A DNA stretch of 64,000 nt from Micrococcus porci (lineage in GTDB: Bacteria > Actinomycetota > Actinomycetes > Actinomycetales > Micrococcaceae), in assembly GCF_020097155.1 (NCBI RefSeq), contig NZ_CP083691.1:248001-312000 (forward strand), in the 5' to 3' direction. The translations under genes were made by a program, and so were the position numbers. The notes under the pieces were generated by a model. That model was not told the DNA's origin and did no database searches. It saw only the letters and a program-made list of their open reading frames with translations. Of the stretch, positions 1 through 8,472 are shown in pieces (position 1 is the stretch's first letter; each line of letters starts with the position of its first letter).

Positions 1-99
1 CCCCTGACGGAGTTCCTCTGGAAGGTCGTTGGCGGCACCGTCGCCGGCGAAGCGTTGGCCCAGCGGCGCGCGAGCCAGCAGGAGCAGACCAATGTCTGA
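1..99 (+). CDS. C-terminal end of an unidentified protein
   Basis: An open frame enters from the left edge and ends with TGA at 97-99, giving 32 residues that include FLWKVVGGTVAGEALAQRRA. It is too short to assign. The next gene starts at 92 and overlaps it by 8 nt, so the two were probably co-transcribed. The G+C is lower than in radA downstream, consistent with accessory or phage-derived DNA. Confidence 0.45.
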   Translation, partial: PLTEFLWKVVGGTVAGEALAQRRASQQEQTNV

Positions 100-667
100 T
101 GTTCGCCGGACGGTGTGGATCATGGTCACCTACGCCGCGATCGGACTGCCGCTCTACCTGCCGATGTCGGCAAGGCTCAACAAGAAGGTCATGGGCTCGC
201 CGCGGCCCATGTTCTGGGGAGCAAGCCCAATTGGCTGGCTCACGTCAGCAGGCCTCTGGCGGTACTTCCTCGGGTATGTGACCCGCCGAGACCTCGCTCG
301 TCGGCGAGTTGAGGAGCGAGAGGAAAGGGCATGGGGACGAAGACGTCAGGAGTCGCGCCGCGCGACCACCCGCCGTTCGCCAACAGTGACGACGGCTACG
401 CCTGGCAGTCCAACTGGTGCGACCGGTGTATCCACGACCAGCCTGCCCGCGAAGGTCGCTACGAGGACGCCTGCGGTATCTGGTACATCGCCGAGTGCGG
501 GCAGACGCCAGGCGAGTGGCTACGCCAGCCCGGCCAGCGGTACGGCGACCAGTACCACTGCATCGAGTTCCGTAGCGAAGACGACGGCCCGGAGCCGCCG
601 ACCGACCCGGAGCCCACTCCGCCCGGTCAGGGCGAACTCCTACCGATGGAGCCCTACCTCGGAGTGA
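92..667 (+). CDS. Small membrane protein, 3' end doubtful
   Basis: The ATG at 92 overlaps the preceding stop, and the frame stays open for 191 codons. Residues 1-85 look like a genuine protein: a hydrophobic stretch (WIMVTYAAIGLPLYLP), then a WGASPIGWLTSAGLWRYFLG segment and a basic tail. After about residue 85 the composition becomes an Arg/Thr/Ser/Pro-rich blur typical of a frame shadowing another gene, and from 331 the better-looking ORF 331-720 runs in a different frame. The real product probably ends near 330, and the long C-terminus is likely a lost stop or a frameshift. The family is not recognised. Confidence 0.4.
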   Translation: MSDVRRTVWIMVTYAAIGLPLYLPMSARLNKKVMGSPRPMFWGASPIGWLTSAGLWRYFLGYVTRRDLARRRVEEREERAWGRRRQESRRATTRRSPTVTTATPGSPTGATGVSTTSLPAKVATRTPAVSGTSPSAGRRQASGYASPASGTATSTTASSSVAKTTARSRRPTRSPLRPVRANSYRWSPTSE

Positions 668-720
668 AGATGTTCGCGGACGTGGCTGCCGAAGTAGCCA
701 CGGTGTCAACAACCTCATGA
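331..720 (+). CDS. Hypothetical cysteine-containing protein, phage-like
   Basis: 129 codons from an ATG at 331 to TGA at 718-720. The protein is acidic to neutral and contains a CDRC pair followed by further Cys residues (DACGIWYIAECG), a pattern that suggests a small metal-binding or disulphide fold, then a proline-rich linker. The amino-acid make-up is balanced, unlike the overlapping reading of 92-667, so I take this as the true coding frame here. I do not recognise the family; small proteins of this kind are common in actinophage and accessory regions. Confidence 0.5.
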   Translation: MGTKTSGVAPRDHPPFANSDDGYAWQSNWCDRCIHDQPAREGRYEDACGIWYIAECGQTPGEWLRQPGQRYGDQYHCIEFRSEDDGPEPPTDPEPTPPGQGELLPMEPYLGVKMFADVAAEVATVSTTS

Positions 721-752
721 AGTGGAACACCTAGCGCGTCCGCCCCCGTGGC

Positions 753-758
753 TAGGGT
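753..758 (+). promoter_or_regulatory. -10 box of radA, leaderless arrangement
   Basis: TAGGGT ends 6 nt before the radA ATG at 765. Initiation about 7 nt downstream of such a box would start the mRNA at or next to the start codon. No Shine-Dalgarno sequence precedes the ATG. The -35 is not obvious. Confidence 0.5.
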
Positions 759-764
759 GACGGC

Positions 765-2186
765 ATGGCCACGAAGTCCTCCACCAAGCGCGCCCCGTCC
801 TACCGCTGCACCGAGTGCGGCTGGACCACGGTGAAGTGGGTGGGCCGCTGCGGCGAGTGCCAGGCGTGGGGAACCGTGGAGGAGGCCGGCGGTGCGGCCA
901 CGGCCGGGCGGACGCACGCGTCCACCGTGGCGCAGGCGGCGCCCCGGATCAGGGACGTGGACGCCACGCTGGCCTCCTTCCGCACCACGGGCGTGCGGGA
1001 GCTGGACCGGGTGCTGGGCGGCGGCCTGGTCCCCGGGGCCGTGATCCTCCTGGCGGGCGAGCCCGGCATCGGCAAGTCCACGCTCCTGCTGGACGTGGCC
1101 GCGCAGACCGCCCGCGGGGCCGCCGGCGGCGGGCCGCGGGACGTGCTGTACCTGACGGGTGAGGAGTCCGCGGCGCAGGTGCGCTCCCGCGCGGACCGGA
1201 TCGGGGCGCTGGCGGACACGCTGCGCCTGGCGGCGGAGACGGACCTCGGCCGGGCGCTGGGGCAGATCGAGAAGACGGACCCCGCCCTGGTGATCGTGGA
1301 CTCCGTCCAGACGCTGCAGTCCACCGAGGTGGAGGGCGTGGCCGGCGGCGTCACCCAGGTGCGGGAGGTCGCGGCGTCGCTGATCCGCACCGCCAAGGAG
1401 AAGGGGATCACCACGATCCTCGTGGGGCACGTGACGAAGGACGGCTCCATCGCCGGGCCGCGCCTGCTCGAGCACCTCGTGGACGTGGTCTGCCAGTTCG
1501 AGGGGGACCGCCACTCGCGGCTGCGGCTGGTGCGCGCCGTGAAGAACCGGTTCGGCCCCACGGACGAGGTCGGCTGCTTCGACCTGCGGGAGGACGGCAT
1601 CGAGTCCCTCGACGACCCCTCGGGCCTGTTCCTCTCCGGCACGCAGGAGCCCGTGGAGGGCACGTGCGTGACCGTGACCCTGGAGGGCCGGCGCCCGCTC
1701 GTGGCGGAGGTCCAGGCCCTGCTCACACCCTCCGGCGGCGGCAGCGCCCGCCGCACCGTCTCCGGCGTGGACGCCGCCCGCGTGAACATGCTCCTGGCGG
1801 TGCTCCAGCGCCGGGCCCGCTTCGCCCTGGCCCAGGACGACTGCTACGTGGCCACCGTGGGCGGGGTGCGGCTCTCCGAGCCCGCCTCCGACCTCGCCGT
1901 GGCCGTGGCGATCGCCTCCGCGAAGCTCGGCGCCCCCGTGCCGCAGGGCATGATCGCCGTCGGCGAGCTGGGGCTGGCCGGGGAGGTGCGCCCCGTGCCC
2001 GGCATCGGCCGCCGCGTCCGGGAGGCCGCCCGTCTGGGCTTCACCCGCGCCCTGGTCCCGCGCTCCCCCGAGCCGCTCGGGGACGTGCCGGCCGGGTTCT
2101 CCGTGGCGCAGGTGGGCACCCTCTCCGAGGCGCTGGGGACCATCCCGTCCTGGACGGGGCAGCGGTCCCCCGGCGCGCGCTCCTGA
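765..2186 (+). CDS. radA: DNA repair protein RadA (Sms)
   Basis: 473 aa, normal for RadA, a RecA-like helicase that promotes branch migration during recombinational repair. An N-terminal C4 zinc finger is visible (Cys15, 18, 29, 32), then a RecA-type Walker A (GEPGIGKST) near residue 105, the RadA-specific KNRFG motif near residue 261 and a C-terminal Lon/S16-like domain. It lies alone on the plus strand and ends convergently with the gene at 2218. Transcription is probably leaderless from the TAGGGT box just upstream. Identification is secure. Confidence 0.97.
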   Translation: MATKSSTKRAPSYRCTECGWTTVKWVGRCGECQAWGTVEEAGGAATAGRTHASTVAQAAPRIRDVDATLASFRTTGVRELDRVLGGGLVPGAVILLAGEPGIGKSTLLLDVAAQTARGAAGGGPRDVLYLTGEESAAQVRSRADRIGALADTLRLAAETDLGRALGQIEKTDPALVIVDSVQTLQSTEVEGVAGGVTQVREVAASLIRTAKEKGITTILVGHVTKDGSIAGPRLLEHLVDVVCQFEGDRHSRLRLVRAVKNRFGPTDEVGCFDLREDGIESLDDPSGLFLSGTQEPVEGTCVTVTLEGRRPLVAEVQALLTPSGGGSARRTVSGVDAARVNMLLAVLQRRARFALAQDDCYVATVGGVRLSEPASDLAVAVAIASAKLGAPVPQGMIAVGELGLAGEVRPVPGIGRRVREAARLGFTRALVPRSPEPLGDVPAGFSVAQVGTLSEALGTIPSWTGQRSPGARS

Positions 2187-2217
2187 GCCGGGCGCGGCGG
2201 ATCCCGACGCCGGCGGG

Positions 2218-3129
2218 TCAGCGGGTCGGGGACGCCGCGGAGGACGAGGGGGCGGCCGGGGACGAGGACGCCCGCCCGGACCCCGCGGGGCTCGACGTCG
2301 GCGCGGAGGACGTCGGCTCCGAGGCCCTCGGCGCGGGCGAGGACGGCTGAGCGGAGGAGCTCGACGCGGACGGGGACGCCGACGACGTCTCGGCGGAGGC
2401 GGGCGCCGTCGTCGCGCTCGGGCCGGGCGCCGCGGAGGACGCCGCTGGCGAGGAGGCCGGTGCGGCGCTCTTCGTCCCGTCCGTGACGGTCAGGGCGACC
2501 GGCCGCGAGGTGACCTCGCCCAGCGTCACCGTGAGCCGGTACTCGCCGGGCTCCACCGCCGGTCCGAGCCGGGCGCAGTCCGCGGAGGAGGCCCGCCCGT
2601 TCCAGCGGTACACGGCGGCCTTCTGGTCCCGCGGCTCCAGGACGACGTCCTCGTGGGTCGGATCCGCCTGGCACACGCGCGTGCTCATCACCTGCTGCTC
2701 GGAGGCGTCCGTGACGCGGAACTCCTGCTGCGCCGTGCCGACGTCGGTGCGGCACGGACGTCCGGACAGGTTGGTCACCTCCAGGCGGAGCACCGCCTCC
2801 TCCCCGGGGGCGTACCGCTCCCTGTCCGCCGCCGCCACGAGCCGCAGGTCCATGGGGGCGCAGGACTCGACCGACGCCGGGTCCTGCGTCTGGCCGGCCT
2901 GGGCGTCCAGGGAGCGGGCGGCCGCCGGCGTCGGGGAGGACACCGGCGTGGGGGCCGCGGACGGCTCTGCGTCAGGCCGGCCGGAGGGCAGCAGGGCGTT
3001 CACCAGCGCGCCGATCCCCCAGCCCACCAGGAGCAGGAACGCCGCCGCCAGGCATCCCGCCACCACGCGGCGGCGGCGGAGCACGGCCGCGGACGGGCGG
3101 GGACGGGGAGCGGGGGAGGCGGACGGCAT
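2218..3129 (-). CDS. Membrane-anchored Ser/Pro/Ala-rich exported protein
   Basis: 303 aa from the ATG at 3129, chosen because a TACCCT box sits 7 nt upstream and mutY is divergent beyond it. An Arg-rich N-terminus precedes one transmembrane helix (CLAAAFLLLVGWGIGALV, about residues 24-43), then a short Pro/Ser linker, an Ig/BsuPI-like beta domain (VLRLEVTNLSGRPC) and a tail of about 80 residues of almost pure Ser/Ala/Pro. The layout suggests an extracytoplasmic protein with a low-complexity stalk lying in the wall. Function unknown. Confidence 0.7.
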   Translation of the reverse strand: MPSASPAPRPRPSAAVLRRRRVVAGCLAAAFLLLVGWGIGALVNALLPSGRPDAEPSAAPTPVSSPTPAAARSLDAQAGQTQDPASVESCAPMDLRLVAAADRERYAPGEEAVLRLEVTNLSGRPCRTDVGTAQQEFRVTDASEQQVMSTRVCQADPTHEDVVLEPRDQKAAVYRWNGRASSADCARLGPAVEPGEYRLTVTLGEVTSRPVALTVTDGTKSAAPASSPAASSAAPGPSATTAPASAETSSASPSASSSSAQPSSPAPRASEPTSSAPTSSPAGSGRASSSPAAPSSSAASPTR

Positions 3130-3136
3130 GCGTCCC

Positions 3137-3142
3137 AGGGTA
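3137..3142 (-). promoter_or_regulatory. -10 box of the exported-protein gene, leaderless type
   Basis: TACCCT on the minus strand ends 7 nt before the ATG at 3129. It is divergent from the mutY box at 3159. Confidence 0.4.
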
Positions 3143-3158
3143 GGCCGGTGCGCCGCCC

Positions 3159-3164
3159 TAGAGT
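3159..3164 (+). promoter_or_regulatory. -10 box of mutY, leaderless type
   Basis: TAGAGT followed by 7 nt and then the mutY ATG at 3172. No Shine-Dalgarno sequence lies in between. Confidence 0.45.
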
Positions 3165-3171
3165 GGACGCC

Positions 3172-4101
3172 ATGCCCGCCCACGACGACGCCGCCCCGCG
3201 CCCGGACCTGACCGCGCTGCAGGACGAGGTGCTGGACTGGTTCGCCGCGCACGGCCGGGATCTGCCGTGGCGGGACCCGGACTGCCCGCCGTGGGGCGTG
3301 CTCGTCTCCGAGATCATGCTGCAGCAGACCCCCGTGGTCCGGGTCCTGCCCCGCTGGCGGGCCTGGATGGAGCGGTGGCCCACCCCCGCCGACCTCGCGG
3401 CCGCCCCCACGGCGGACGTGCTGACGGCCTGGGACCGGCTCGGCTACCCCCGCCGGGCGCTGCGGCTGCAGGAGGCGGCGCGGGCGATCGTCGAGCGTCA
3501 CGGCGGCGAGGTCCCCGCGGACCCGGCCGCCCTCCGCGCCCTGCCCGGGATCGGCGAGTACACGGCGGCGGCGGTCTCCAGCTTCGCGTTCGGCATCCCG
3601 GAGACCGTGGTGGACACCAACGTGCGCCGCGTGCTGGCCCGCGCTCTCCGCGGCGAGGGCCTCCCGGGCCGGACCCTCACCCGCGCCGAGATGGCGGCCG
3701 CCCACGCCGCCCTGCCCGCCGACGAGCACCGCGCCAACCGGTGGAACGCGGCCGTCATGGAGCTCGGCGCGCTGGTGTGCACCGCCCGCTCCCCTGCGTG
3801 CGACCGCTGCCCGATCCGCGCCCGGTGCGCGTGGGTGGCCGCGGGGTCGCCCGCCCCCGAGGTCGCGCGGAGGGGCCAGGCCTGGGTGGGGACGGACCGG
3901 CAGGTGCGCGGGGCCGTCATGGCCGCCGTCCGGGAGCACGGGCGTGTGCCCCGGGGCGGGCTCCGCGAGGCGGTCGACGGGACCGGCCGCCTGGGCGCGC
4001 ACACCCCGGACGACGCCCAGTGGGAGCGGGCCGTGGCGGGACTCCTGGGGGACGGCCTCCTCGTGGCCCACGACGACGGCGCCCTCGCCTTCCCCGCCTG
4101 A
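3172..4101 (+). CDS. mutY: A/G-specific adenine DNA glycosylase MutY
   Basis: 309 aa. Removes adenine mispaired with 8-oxoguanine in base-excision repair. The HhH-GPD fold shows in order: LPWRDPD, SEIMLQQTPV, the helix-hairpin-helix LPGIGEYTAAAV followed by VVDTNVRR with the catalytic Asp, and the four-cysteine [4Fe-4S] loop (C-6-C-2-C-5-C type, RSPACDRCPIRARC). The C-terminus is shorter than in E. coli MutY, as is usual in actinobacteria, so the 8-oxoG-recognition NUDIX-like domain is reduced. The ATG at 3172 is preferred over longer in-frame extensions because of the adjacent promoter box. Confidence 0.95.
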   Translation: MPAHDDAAPRPDLTALQDEVLDWFAAHGRDLPWRDPDCPPWGVLVSEIMLQQTPVVRVLPRWRAWMERWPTPADLAAAPTADVLTAWDRLGYPRRALRLQEAARAIVERHGGEVPADPAALRALPGIGEYTAAAVSSFAFGIPETVVDTNVRRVLARALRGEGLPGRTLTRAEMAAAHAALPADEHRANRWNAAVMELGALVCTARSPACDRCPIRARCAWVAAGSPAPEVARRGQAWVGTDRQVRGAVMAAVREHGRVPRGGLREAVDGTGRLGAHTPDDAQWERAVAGLLGDGLLVAHDDGALAFPA

Positions 4102-4105
4102 TGCG

Positions 4106-4136
4106 CCGGGGGCGGAACCGCGCGTCGCCGCCCCGG
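4106..4136. terminator. Bidirectional hairpin between mutY and argA
   Basis: CCGGGGGCGG pairs with CCGCCCCGG across a loop of about 12 nt, with one bulged G, in the 45-nt gap between the convergent mutY and argA genes. There is no T-run, as is common in high-GC actinobacteria. Confidence 0.45.
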
Positions 4137-4146
4137 GGATCGGCCG

Positions 4147-4662
4147 TCAGAGGCTGCGGATCATGCGGGTGTTGCCGAGGGTGTTGGGCTTGACCCTGGC
4201 CAGGTCCAGGAACTCGGCGACGCCCTCGTCCGTGGAGCGCAGCAGCTCCGCGTAGACCTCCGGGTCCACGGCGGACTGGTCCGCCATCACCTCGAATCCG
4301 TGGCGGCGGAAGAACTCGACCTCGAAGGTCAGGCAGAACACCCGCGCCACTCCCACCTCGCGGGCCCGCTCCAGGAGCGCGGTGAGGATCCGGTGCCCGA
4401 CGCCGGCACCCAGCCAGGCGTCCGCCACGGCCAGGGTCCGCACCTCGGCGATGTCCTGCCACATCACGTGCAGGGCACCGAAGCCGGCGAGCGAGCCGTC
4501 CTCCGCCTCGGCCACCATGAACTCCTGGATGGACTCGTAGAACGCCACGGCCTCCTTCTGCAGGAGCAGGCGCCGTTCGGCCAGGGGGGACACCAGCGCG
4601 CGGATCGCGGGCACGTCCTGCGTGCGGGCCGGGCGGACGGTGACGACGGGGGCGGCAGGCAT
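4147..4662 (-). CDS. argA: Amino-acid N-acetyltransferase, short ArgA type
   Basis: 171 aa single GNAT domain. The closest type is the short actinobacterial N-acetylglutamate synthase (Rv2747-like), which makes the first intermediate of arginine synthesis. The acetyl-CoA loop region (LGAGVGHRILTALLERARE) is clear, and the C-terminal ARVKPNTLGNTRM is characteristic of this subgroup. The ATG at 4662 follows a TAGACT box by 7 nt. It stands outside an arg operon, as it does in mycobacteria. Substrate identity is inferred from the family. Confidence 0.85.
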   Translation of the reverse strand: MPAAPVVTVRPARTQDVPAIRALVSPLAERRLLLQKEAVAFYESIQEFMVAEAEDGSLAGFGALHVMWQDIAEVRTLAVADAWLGAGVGHRILTALLERAREVGVARVFCLTFEVEFFRRHGFEVMADQSAVDPEVYAELLRSTDEGVAEFLDLARVKPNTLGNTRMIRSL

Positions 4663-4669
4663 GTCCGCC

Positions 4670-4675
4670 AGTCTA
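4670..4675 (-). promoter_or_regulatory. -10 box of argA, leaderless type
   Basis: TAGACT on the minus strand, 7 nt before the ATG at 4662. No Shine-Dalgarno sequence is seen. Confidence 0.5.
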
Positions 4676-4725
4676 GGACCGGGCCCCGGGGCGGCCGACG
4701 GATGTCCACACCCCGGACGCGCGAA

Positions 4726-4759
4726 GGCCCCCGTCCCGGACGGATCCGGGGCGGGGGCC
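4726..4759 (-). terminator. Rho-independent-type hairpin after the antitoxin-like gene
   Basis: A 15-bp stem (GGCCCCCGTCCCGGA with TCCGGGGCGGGGGCC, one G-T pair) closes a 4-nt loop, followed by TT on the minus strand. It lies 19 nt after the stop of the 4779-4976 gene. Confidence 0.75.
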
Positions 4760-4778
4760 CACGAGGGGCTCGTCAGGC

Positions 4779-4976
4779 TCAGGCCTGCTGCTCGCCCTCG
4801 TTCTCGGCGGACTGGCCGTTCAGGAACTTGTCCTGCGCGCCGTCGATGCCCTTGTCGGCGAGGTCGGCGTGCTGGCCCAGCTTGTCACTGTGCTGCGCCT
4901 GCGCGGCGTCCACCTGCTCGTTGATCTTGTCGGAGTTCTCGTTCGCGAGGTTCTTCACGTCGTCGAAGCCCACCAT
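4779..4976 (-). CDS. MT0933/Rv0909-family antitoxin-like protein
   Basis: 65 aa, highly polar and helical, beginning MVGFDDVKNLANENSDKI, with spaced Asp-Lys pairs. This matches the small family annotated as Rv0909-type putative antitoxins (MT0933_antitox). The start at 4976 has a strong GAAGGAGGA ribosome site 6 nt upstream. No toxin gene is adjacent, so a true toxin-antitoxin role is doubtful and a general stress protein is equally likely. Its own terminator follows at 4726-4759. Confidence 0.65.
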   Translation of the reverse strand: MVGFDDVKNLANENSDKINEQVDAAQAQHSDKLGQHADLADKGIDGAQDKFLNGQSAENEGEQQA

Positions 4977-5162
4977 GGTGCTCCTCCTTCTGTTCGGGGG
5001 CTGCCCGCGGTCCGGGGGACGGGAACCGCCTCCCTGCCGGGCAGGACCACCGGGAGCGGTCGTGACCCACACTGGCATCATGTGGGCCCGTCGTCCACCC
5101 CTCACCGGGAGAATTTCCCAGGCGTTCCCGGGTGGACCGGATCGCCCCCGGTCAGGGACGGG
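4977..5162. other. Gap between two small stress-type genes
   Basis: 186 bp containing the ribosome site of the antitoxin-like gene at its left edge. A promoter for that gene must lie here, but I cannot single out a convincing box. No further gene or RNA is seen. Confidence 0.5.
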
Positions 5163-5363
5163 TCAGTCGCGGGAGACGGCGTTCTTCACGCCCTCGGCGG
5201 CGCCCTTGACGGCGTCCCCGGCGGACCGCGCGGCGTCCTTGGCGGACGCAGCGGCGGACTCGGTCCTGCCCTCGGCCTCGAGGTGCGAGTCGCCGGTGGC
5301 CTCGCCGACGGCGCCCTTCGCGTCGCCCTTGAGCTTGTCGAACGTGTTGCCCATGTCAGCCAT
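5163..5363 (-). CDS. CsbD-like small stress protein
   Basis: 66 aa with the CsbD hallmark NTFDKLKGDAKGAVGEATGD at residues 6-25, then a low-complexity Ala/Asp/Lys helix of the repeat type seen in LEA proteins. CsbD family members are abundant general-stress proteins of unknown mechanism. The ATG at 5363 has GAAGGAG 7 nt upstream; a second in-frame ATG at 5354 is possible. It neighbours another small, highly charged protein gene in the same orientation. Confidence 0.8.
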   Translation of the reverse strand: MADMGNTFDKLKGDAKGAVGEATGDSHLEAEGRTESAAASAKDAARSAGDAVKGAAEGVKNAVSRD

Positions 5364-5425
5364 GTCGGTCTCCTTCGGTGTCGGGCGCCGAGGCGCTCGC
5401 CCCGACGGTCCGCACAGAGAACGCC

Positions 5426-5461
5426 CGAGGCGGGACGGGGGTCAACCCCCACCCCGCCTCG
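5426..5461 (-). terminator. clpC terminator hairpin
   Basis: CGAGGCGGG and CCCGCCTCG form the lower stem and GGGGG/CCCCC the upper, with two mismatches between them and a TCAA loop. It lies 28 nt after the clpC stop. Confidence 0.7.
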
Positions 5462-5488
5462 AGCGTGGCGTCACCGGCGCGCGGCCGG

Positions 5489-8131
5489 TCAGTCCAGGCG
5501 CGCCCCGAGGGCACCGCCGGCCTCCGGGCCGTCCTGGCCCGCGTCATCCCCGCGGGGGACGTCCGCACCGGGGGCCTCGCGGCCCTCCACCGGGGCGTCG
5601 GCGGCCGCCGGGAGCGCCGCGGGCTCGGCCGCGTCGTCGCCCTCGAGCGCCGCGCGCCCGCCGGCGAACGCGAACGTCAGCTCGGCGCCCTCCCCCTCGC
5701 CCGTGGCGTCCACGGTGATGAGGGAGCCGGCCGGGATCTCGCCGAAGAGGATCTTCTCCGAGAGCTGGTCCTCCACCATCTGCTGGATGGTGCGGCGCAG
5801 CGGGCGCGCGCCCATGGCCGGGTCGTAGCCGCGGTCCGCGAGCAGGTCCTTGGCGGCCGGGGTGAGCTCGATGGACAGGTCCTGCTCCGCCAGGCGCTTG
5901 GCCAGGCGGGAGACGAACAGGTCCACGATCTCCACGATCTCGTGCTTCTGCAGCTGCGGGAACACGATCACGTCGTCCACGCGGTTGAGGAACTCGGGGC
6001 GGAAGTGCTGGCGCAGCTCTTCGCGCACCTTGCCCTTCATCCGCTCGTAGCCGGTGGAGGTGTCGGTGGAGGACTGGAAGCCCGTCATGACGCCCTTGGA
6101 GATGTCCCGGGTGCCGAGGTTCGTGGTCATGATGATCACGGTGTTCTTGAAGTCCACCACGCGGCCCTGCGAGTCGGTCAGGCGACCGTCCTCGAGGATC
6201 TGCAGCAGCGAGTTGAAGAGGTCGGCGTGCGCCTTCTCCACCTCGTCGAACAGCACCACGGAGAACGGGCGACGGCGGACCTTCTCGGTGAGCTGGCCGC
6301 CCTCCTCGTAGCCCACGTAGCCGGGGGGCGCGCCGAACAGGCGCGAGACCGTGTGCTTCTCCTGGAACTCGGACATGTCCAGGGTGATGAGCGCGTCCTC
6401 GTCGCCGAAGAGGAACTCGGCCAGGGACTTGGCCAGCTCCGTCTTGCCGACGCCGGTGGGGCCGGCGAAGATGAACGACCCCGAGGGGCGGTTCGGGTCC
6501 TTCAGGCCGGCACGGGTGCGGCGGATGGCGCGGGACAGGGACTTGATGGCCTCGTCCTGGCCGATGACGCGCTGGTGGAGCTCGGCCTCCATGTTGCGCA
6601 GGCGGTCCGTCTCCTCCTCGGTGAGCTTGAACACCGGGATGCCGGTGGAGAGGGAGAGCACCTCGGCGATGAGGTCCTCGTCCACGGTGGCGACGGCGGC
6701 GTCCTGGCCGGCCCTCCAGGCCTGCTCCTTCTGCTCCCGCTCCTCCTCGAGCTGCTTCTCCTGGTCCCGCAGGCGGGCGGCGCCCTCGAAGTCCTGGCCG
6801 TCGATCGCGGCCTCCTTCTGCGCCTTGACCTCGGCGATGCGCTCCTCGTAGGCCTTGACCTCCGGGGGCACGGTCATGCGGCGGATGCGCAGGCGCGCGC
6901 CGGCCTCGTCGATGAGGTCGATGGCCTTGTCCGGCAGGTGGCGGTCGGAGATGTAGCGGTCCGCCAGGGAGGCCGCCGCGGACAGCGCGCCGTCCGTGAT
7001 GGAGACCTTGTGGTGGGCCTCGTAGCGGTCCCGGAGGCCGCGCAGGATCTGCGTGGCGTCCTCCACCGAGGGCTCGGGCACCTGGATCGGCTGGAAGCGG
7101 CGCTCCAGCGCGGCGTCCTTCTCGATGTGCTTGCGGTACTCGTCCAGCGTGGTGGCGCCGATGGTCTGCAGCTCACCGCGGGCGAGCATCGGCTTGAGGA
7201 TGCTGGCGGCGTCGATCGCACCCTCGGCGGCGCCGGCGCCGACCAGGGTGTGGATCTCGTCGATGAACAGGATGATGTCCCCGCGGGTGCGGATCTCCTT
7301 GAGCACCTTCTTCAGGCGCTCCTCGAAGTCGCCGCGGTACCGGGAGCCCGCCACGAGCGAGCCGAGGTCCAGCGAGTACAGCTGCTTGCCCTTGAGGGTC
7401 TCCGGGACGTCGCCGCGCTCGATCGCCTGGGCCAGGCCCTCGACGACGGCGGTCTTGCCGACGCCCGGCTCGCCGATGAGCACGGGGTTGTTCTTGGTGC
7501 GGCGGGAGAGGACCTGCATGACGCGCTCCATCTCCTGGGCGCGGCCGATCACGGGGTCCAGCTTGCCGTCGTGCGCGGCGGCCGTGAGGTTGCGGCCGAA
7601 CTGGTCCAGGACCACGGAGCCGGCGTTCTGGCCCTCCGAGCCGCCCTGGCCGACGCCCGCGCCGGCGGTCTCCTTGCCGCCCTGGGCGCCGCCCTGGTAG
7701 CCGGAGAGCAGCTGGATGACGGTCTGGCGGACGCGGTTGAGGTCCGCGCCGAGCTGCACGAGGACCTGGGCGGCCACGCCCTCGCCCTCGCGGATCAGGC
7801 CCAGCAGGATGTGCTCGGTGCCGATGTAGTTGTGGCCCAGCTGCAGCGCCTCGCGCAGGGACAGCTCGAGCACCTTCTTGGCGCGCGGCGTGAAGGGGAT
7901 GTGGCCGGGCGGGTTCTGCTGCCCCTGGCCGATGTCCTCCTGGACCTTCTCCCGGACGGCGGCCAGGGAGATGTCCATGGACTCGAGGGCCTTGGCCGCC
8001 ACGCCCTCGCCCTCGTGGATCAGGCCGAGCAGGATGTGCTCGGTGCCGATGTAGCTGTGGTTGAGCATGCGCGCCTCTTCCTGGGCGAGCACGACCACAC
8101 GACGGGCACGGTCGGTGAATCTCTCGAACAT
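5489..8131 (-). CDS. clpC: ATP-dependent Clp protease ATP-binding subunit ClpC
   Basis: 880 aa. AAA+ unfoldase that feeds proteins to ClpP. Two Clp_N repeats (about 1-150, each with [12 protein letters not shown]), a Gly-rich linker near 170-190, D1 Walker A GEPGVGKT near 220, a central UVR-type coiled-coil near 420-460, and D2 Walker [13 protein letters not shown] near 557. The extended acidic C-terminus (about the last 60 residues, Ala/Asp/Glu-rich) is longer than in Mycobacterium ClpC1. The start at 8131 has AAGGAG 8 nt upstream, which excludes the longer in-frame extension to 8203. Confidence 0.97.
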   Translation of the reverse strand: MFERFTDRARRVVVLAQEEARMLNHSYIGTEHILLGLIHEGEGVAAKALESMDISLAAVREKVQEDIGQGQQNPPGHIPFTPRAKKVLELSLREALQLGHNYIGTEHILLGLIREGEGVAAQVLVQLGADLNRVRQTVIQLLSGYQGGAQGGKETAGAGVGQGGSEGQNAGSVVLDQFGRNLTAAAHDGKLDPVIGRAQEMERVMQVLSRRTKNNPVLIGEPGVGKTAVVEGLAQAIERGDVPETLKGKQLYSLDLGSLVAGSRYRGDFEERLKKVLKEIRTRGDIILFIDEIHTLVGAGAAEGAIDAASILKPMLARGELQTIGATTLDEYRKHIEKDAALERRFQPIQVPEPSVEDATQILRGLRDRYEAHHKVSITDGALSAAASLADRYISDRHLPDKAIDLIDEAGARLRIRRMTVPPEVKAYEERIAEVKAQKEAAIDGQDFEGAARLRDQEKQLEEEREQKEQAWRAGQDAAVATVDEDLIAEVLSLSTGIPVFKLTEEETDRLRNMEAELHQRVIGQDEAIKSLSRAIRRTRAGLKDPNRPSGSFIFAGPTGVGKTELAKSLAEFLFGDEDALITLDMSEFQEKHTVSRLFGAPPGYVGYEEGGQLTEKVRRRPFSVVLFDEVEKAHADLFNSLLQILEDGRLTDSQGRVVDFKNTVIIMTTNLGTRDISKGVMTGFQSSTDTSTGYERMKGKVREELRQHFRPEFLNRVDDVIVFPQLQKHEIVEIVDLFVSRLAKRLAEQDLSIELTPAAKDLLADRGYDPAMGARPLRRTIQQMVEDQLSEKILFGEIPAGSLITVDATGEGEGAELTFAFAGGRAALEGDDAAEPAALPAAADAPVEGREAPGADVPRGDDAGQDGPEAGGALGARLD

Positions 8132-8239
8132 GGGCACACTCCTTGCGTCGGTTCGGGTCGAGACTACGCAGGGGCGCCGGTGCCCGGCGGTGCTGTTCGC
8201 CACAGGGGGAAGCCCCGGGGCCCGACCGACCCGCGGATC

Positions 8240-8470
8240 TCAGGGGCGCTCGGCGCCCCCGGGCCCGGCGGGGGCGTCGCCGCGACGACGCGCGGCCCAC
8301 TCCCGGGCCTCGGCCTCCTCGCGGGCCGCGCGGGCGTCCTCGCCCCGGCGCTGGCGCGCCTCGCGCTCGGCGGTGTCCGAGCGCAGCAGCGAGCGCATGA
8401 CCAGCCAGAAGACCAGGCCGATCCCGACGGACGGGGCCAGGACGGAGAAGTACTCCCAGAAGGCTGCCAC
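8240..8470 (-). CDS. Small one-TM membrane protein downstream of lysS
   Basis: 76 aa from a GTG at 8470, which lies 2 nt after the lysS stop and has GGAGG at the end of lysS as ribosome site. One transmembrane helix (VLAPSVGIGLVFWLVMRSLL, about residues 9-28) is followed by a long, charged Arg/Glu/Ala coiled segment. Proteins of this size and layout sit behind lysS in other Micrococcales. Function unknown; the tight spacing implies co-translation with lysS. Confidence 0.75.
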   Translation of the reverse strand: MAAFWEYFSVLAPSVGIGLVFWLVMRSLLRSDTAEREARQRRGEDARAAREEAEAREWAARRRGDAPAGPGGAERP

Positions 8471-8472
8471 GG

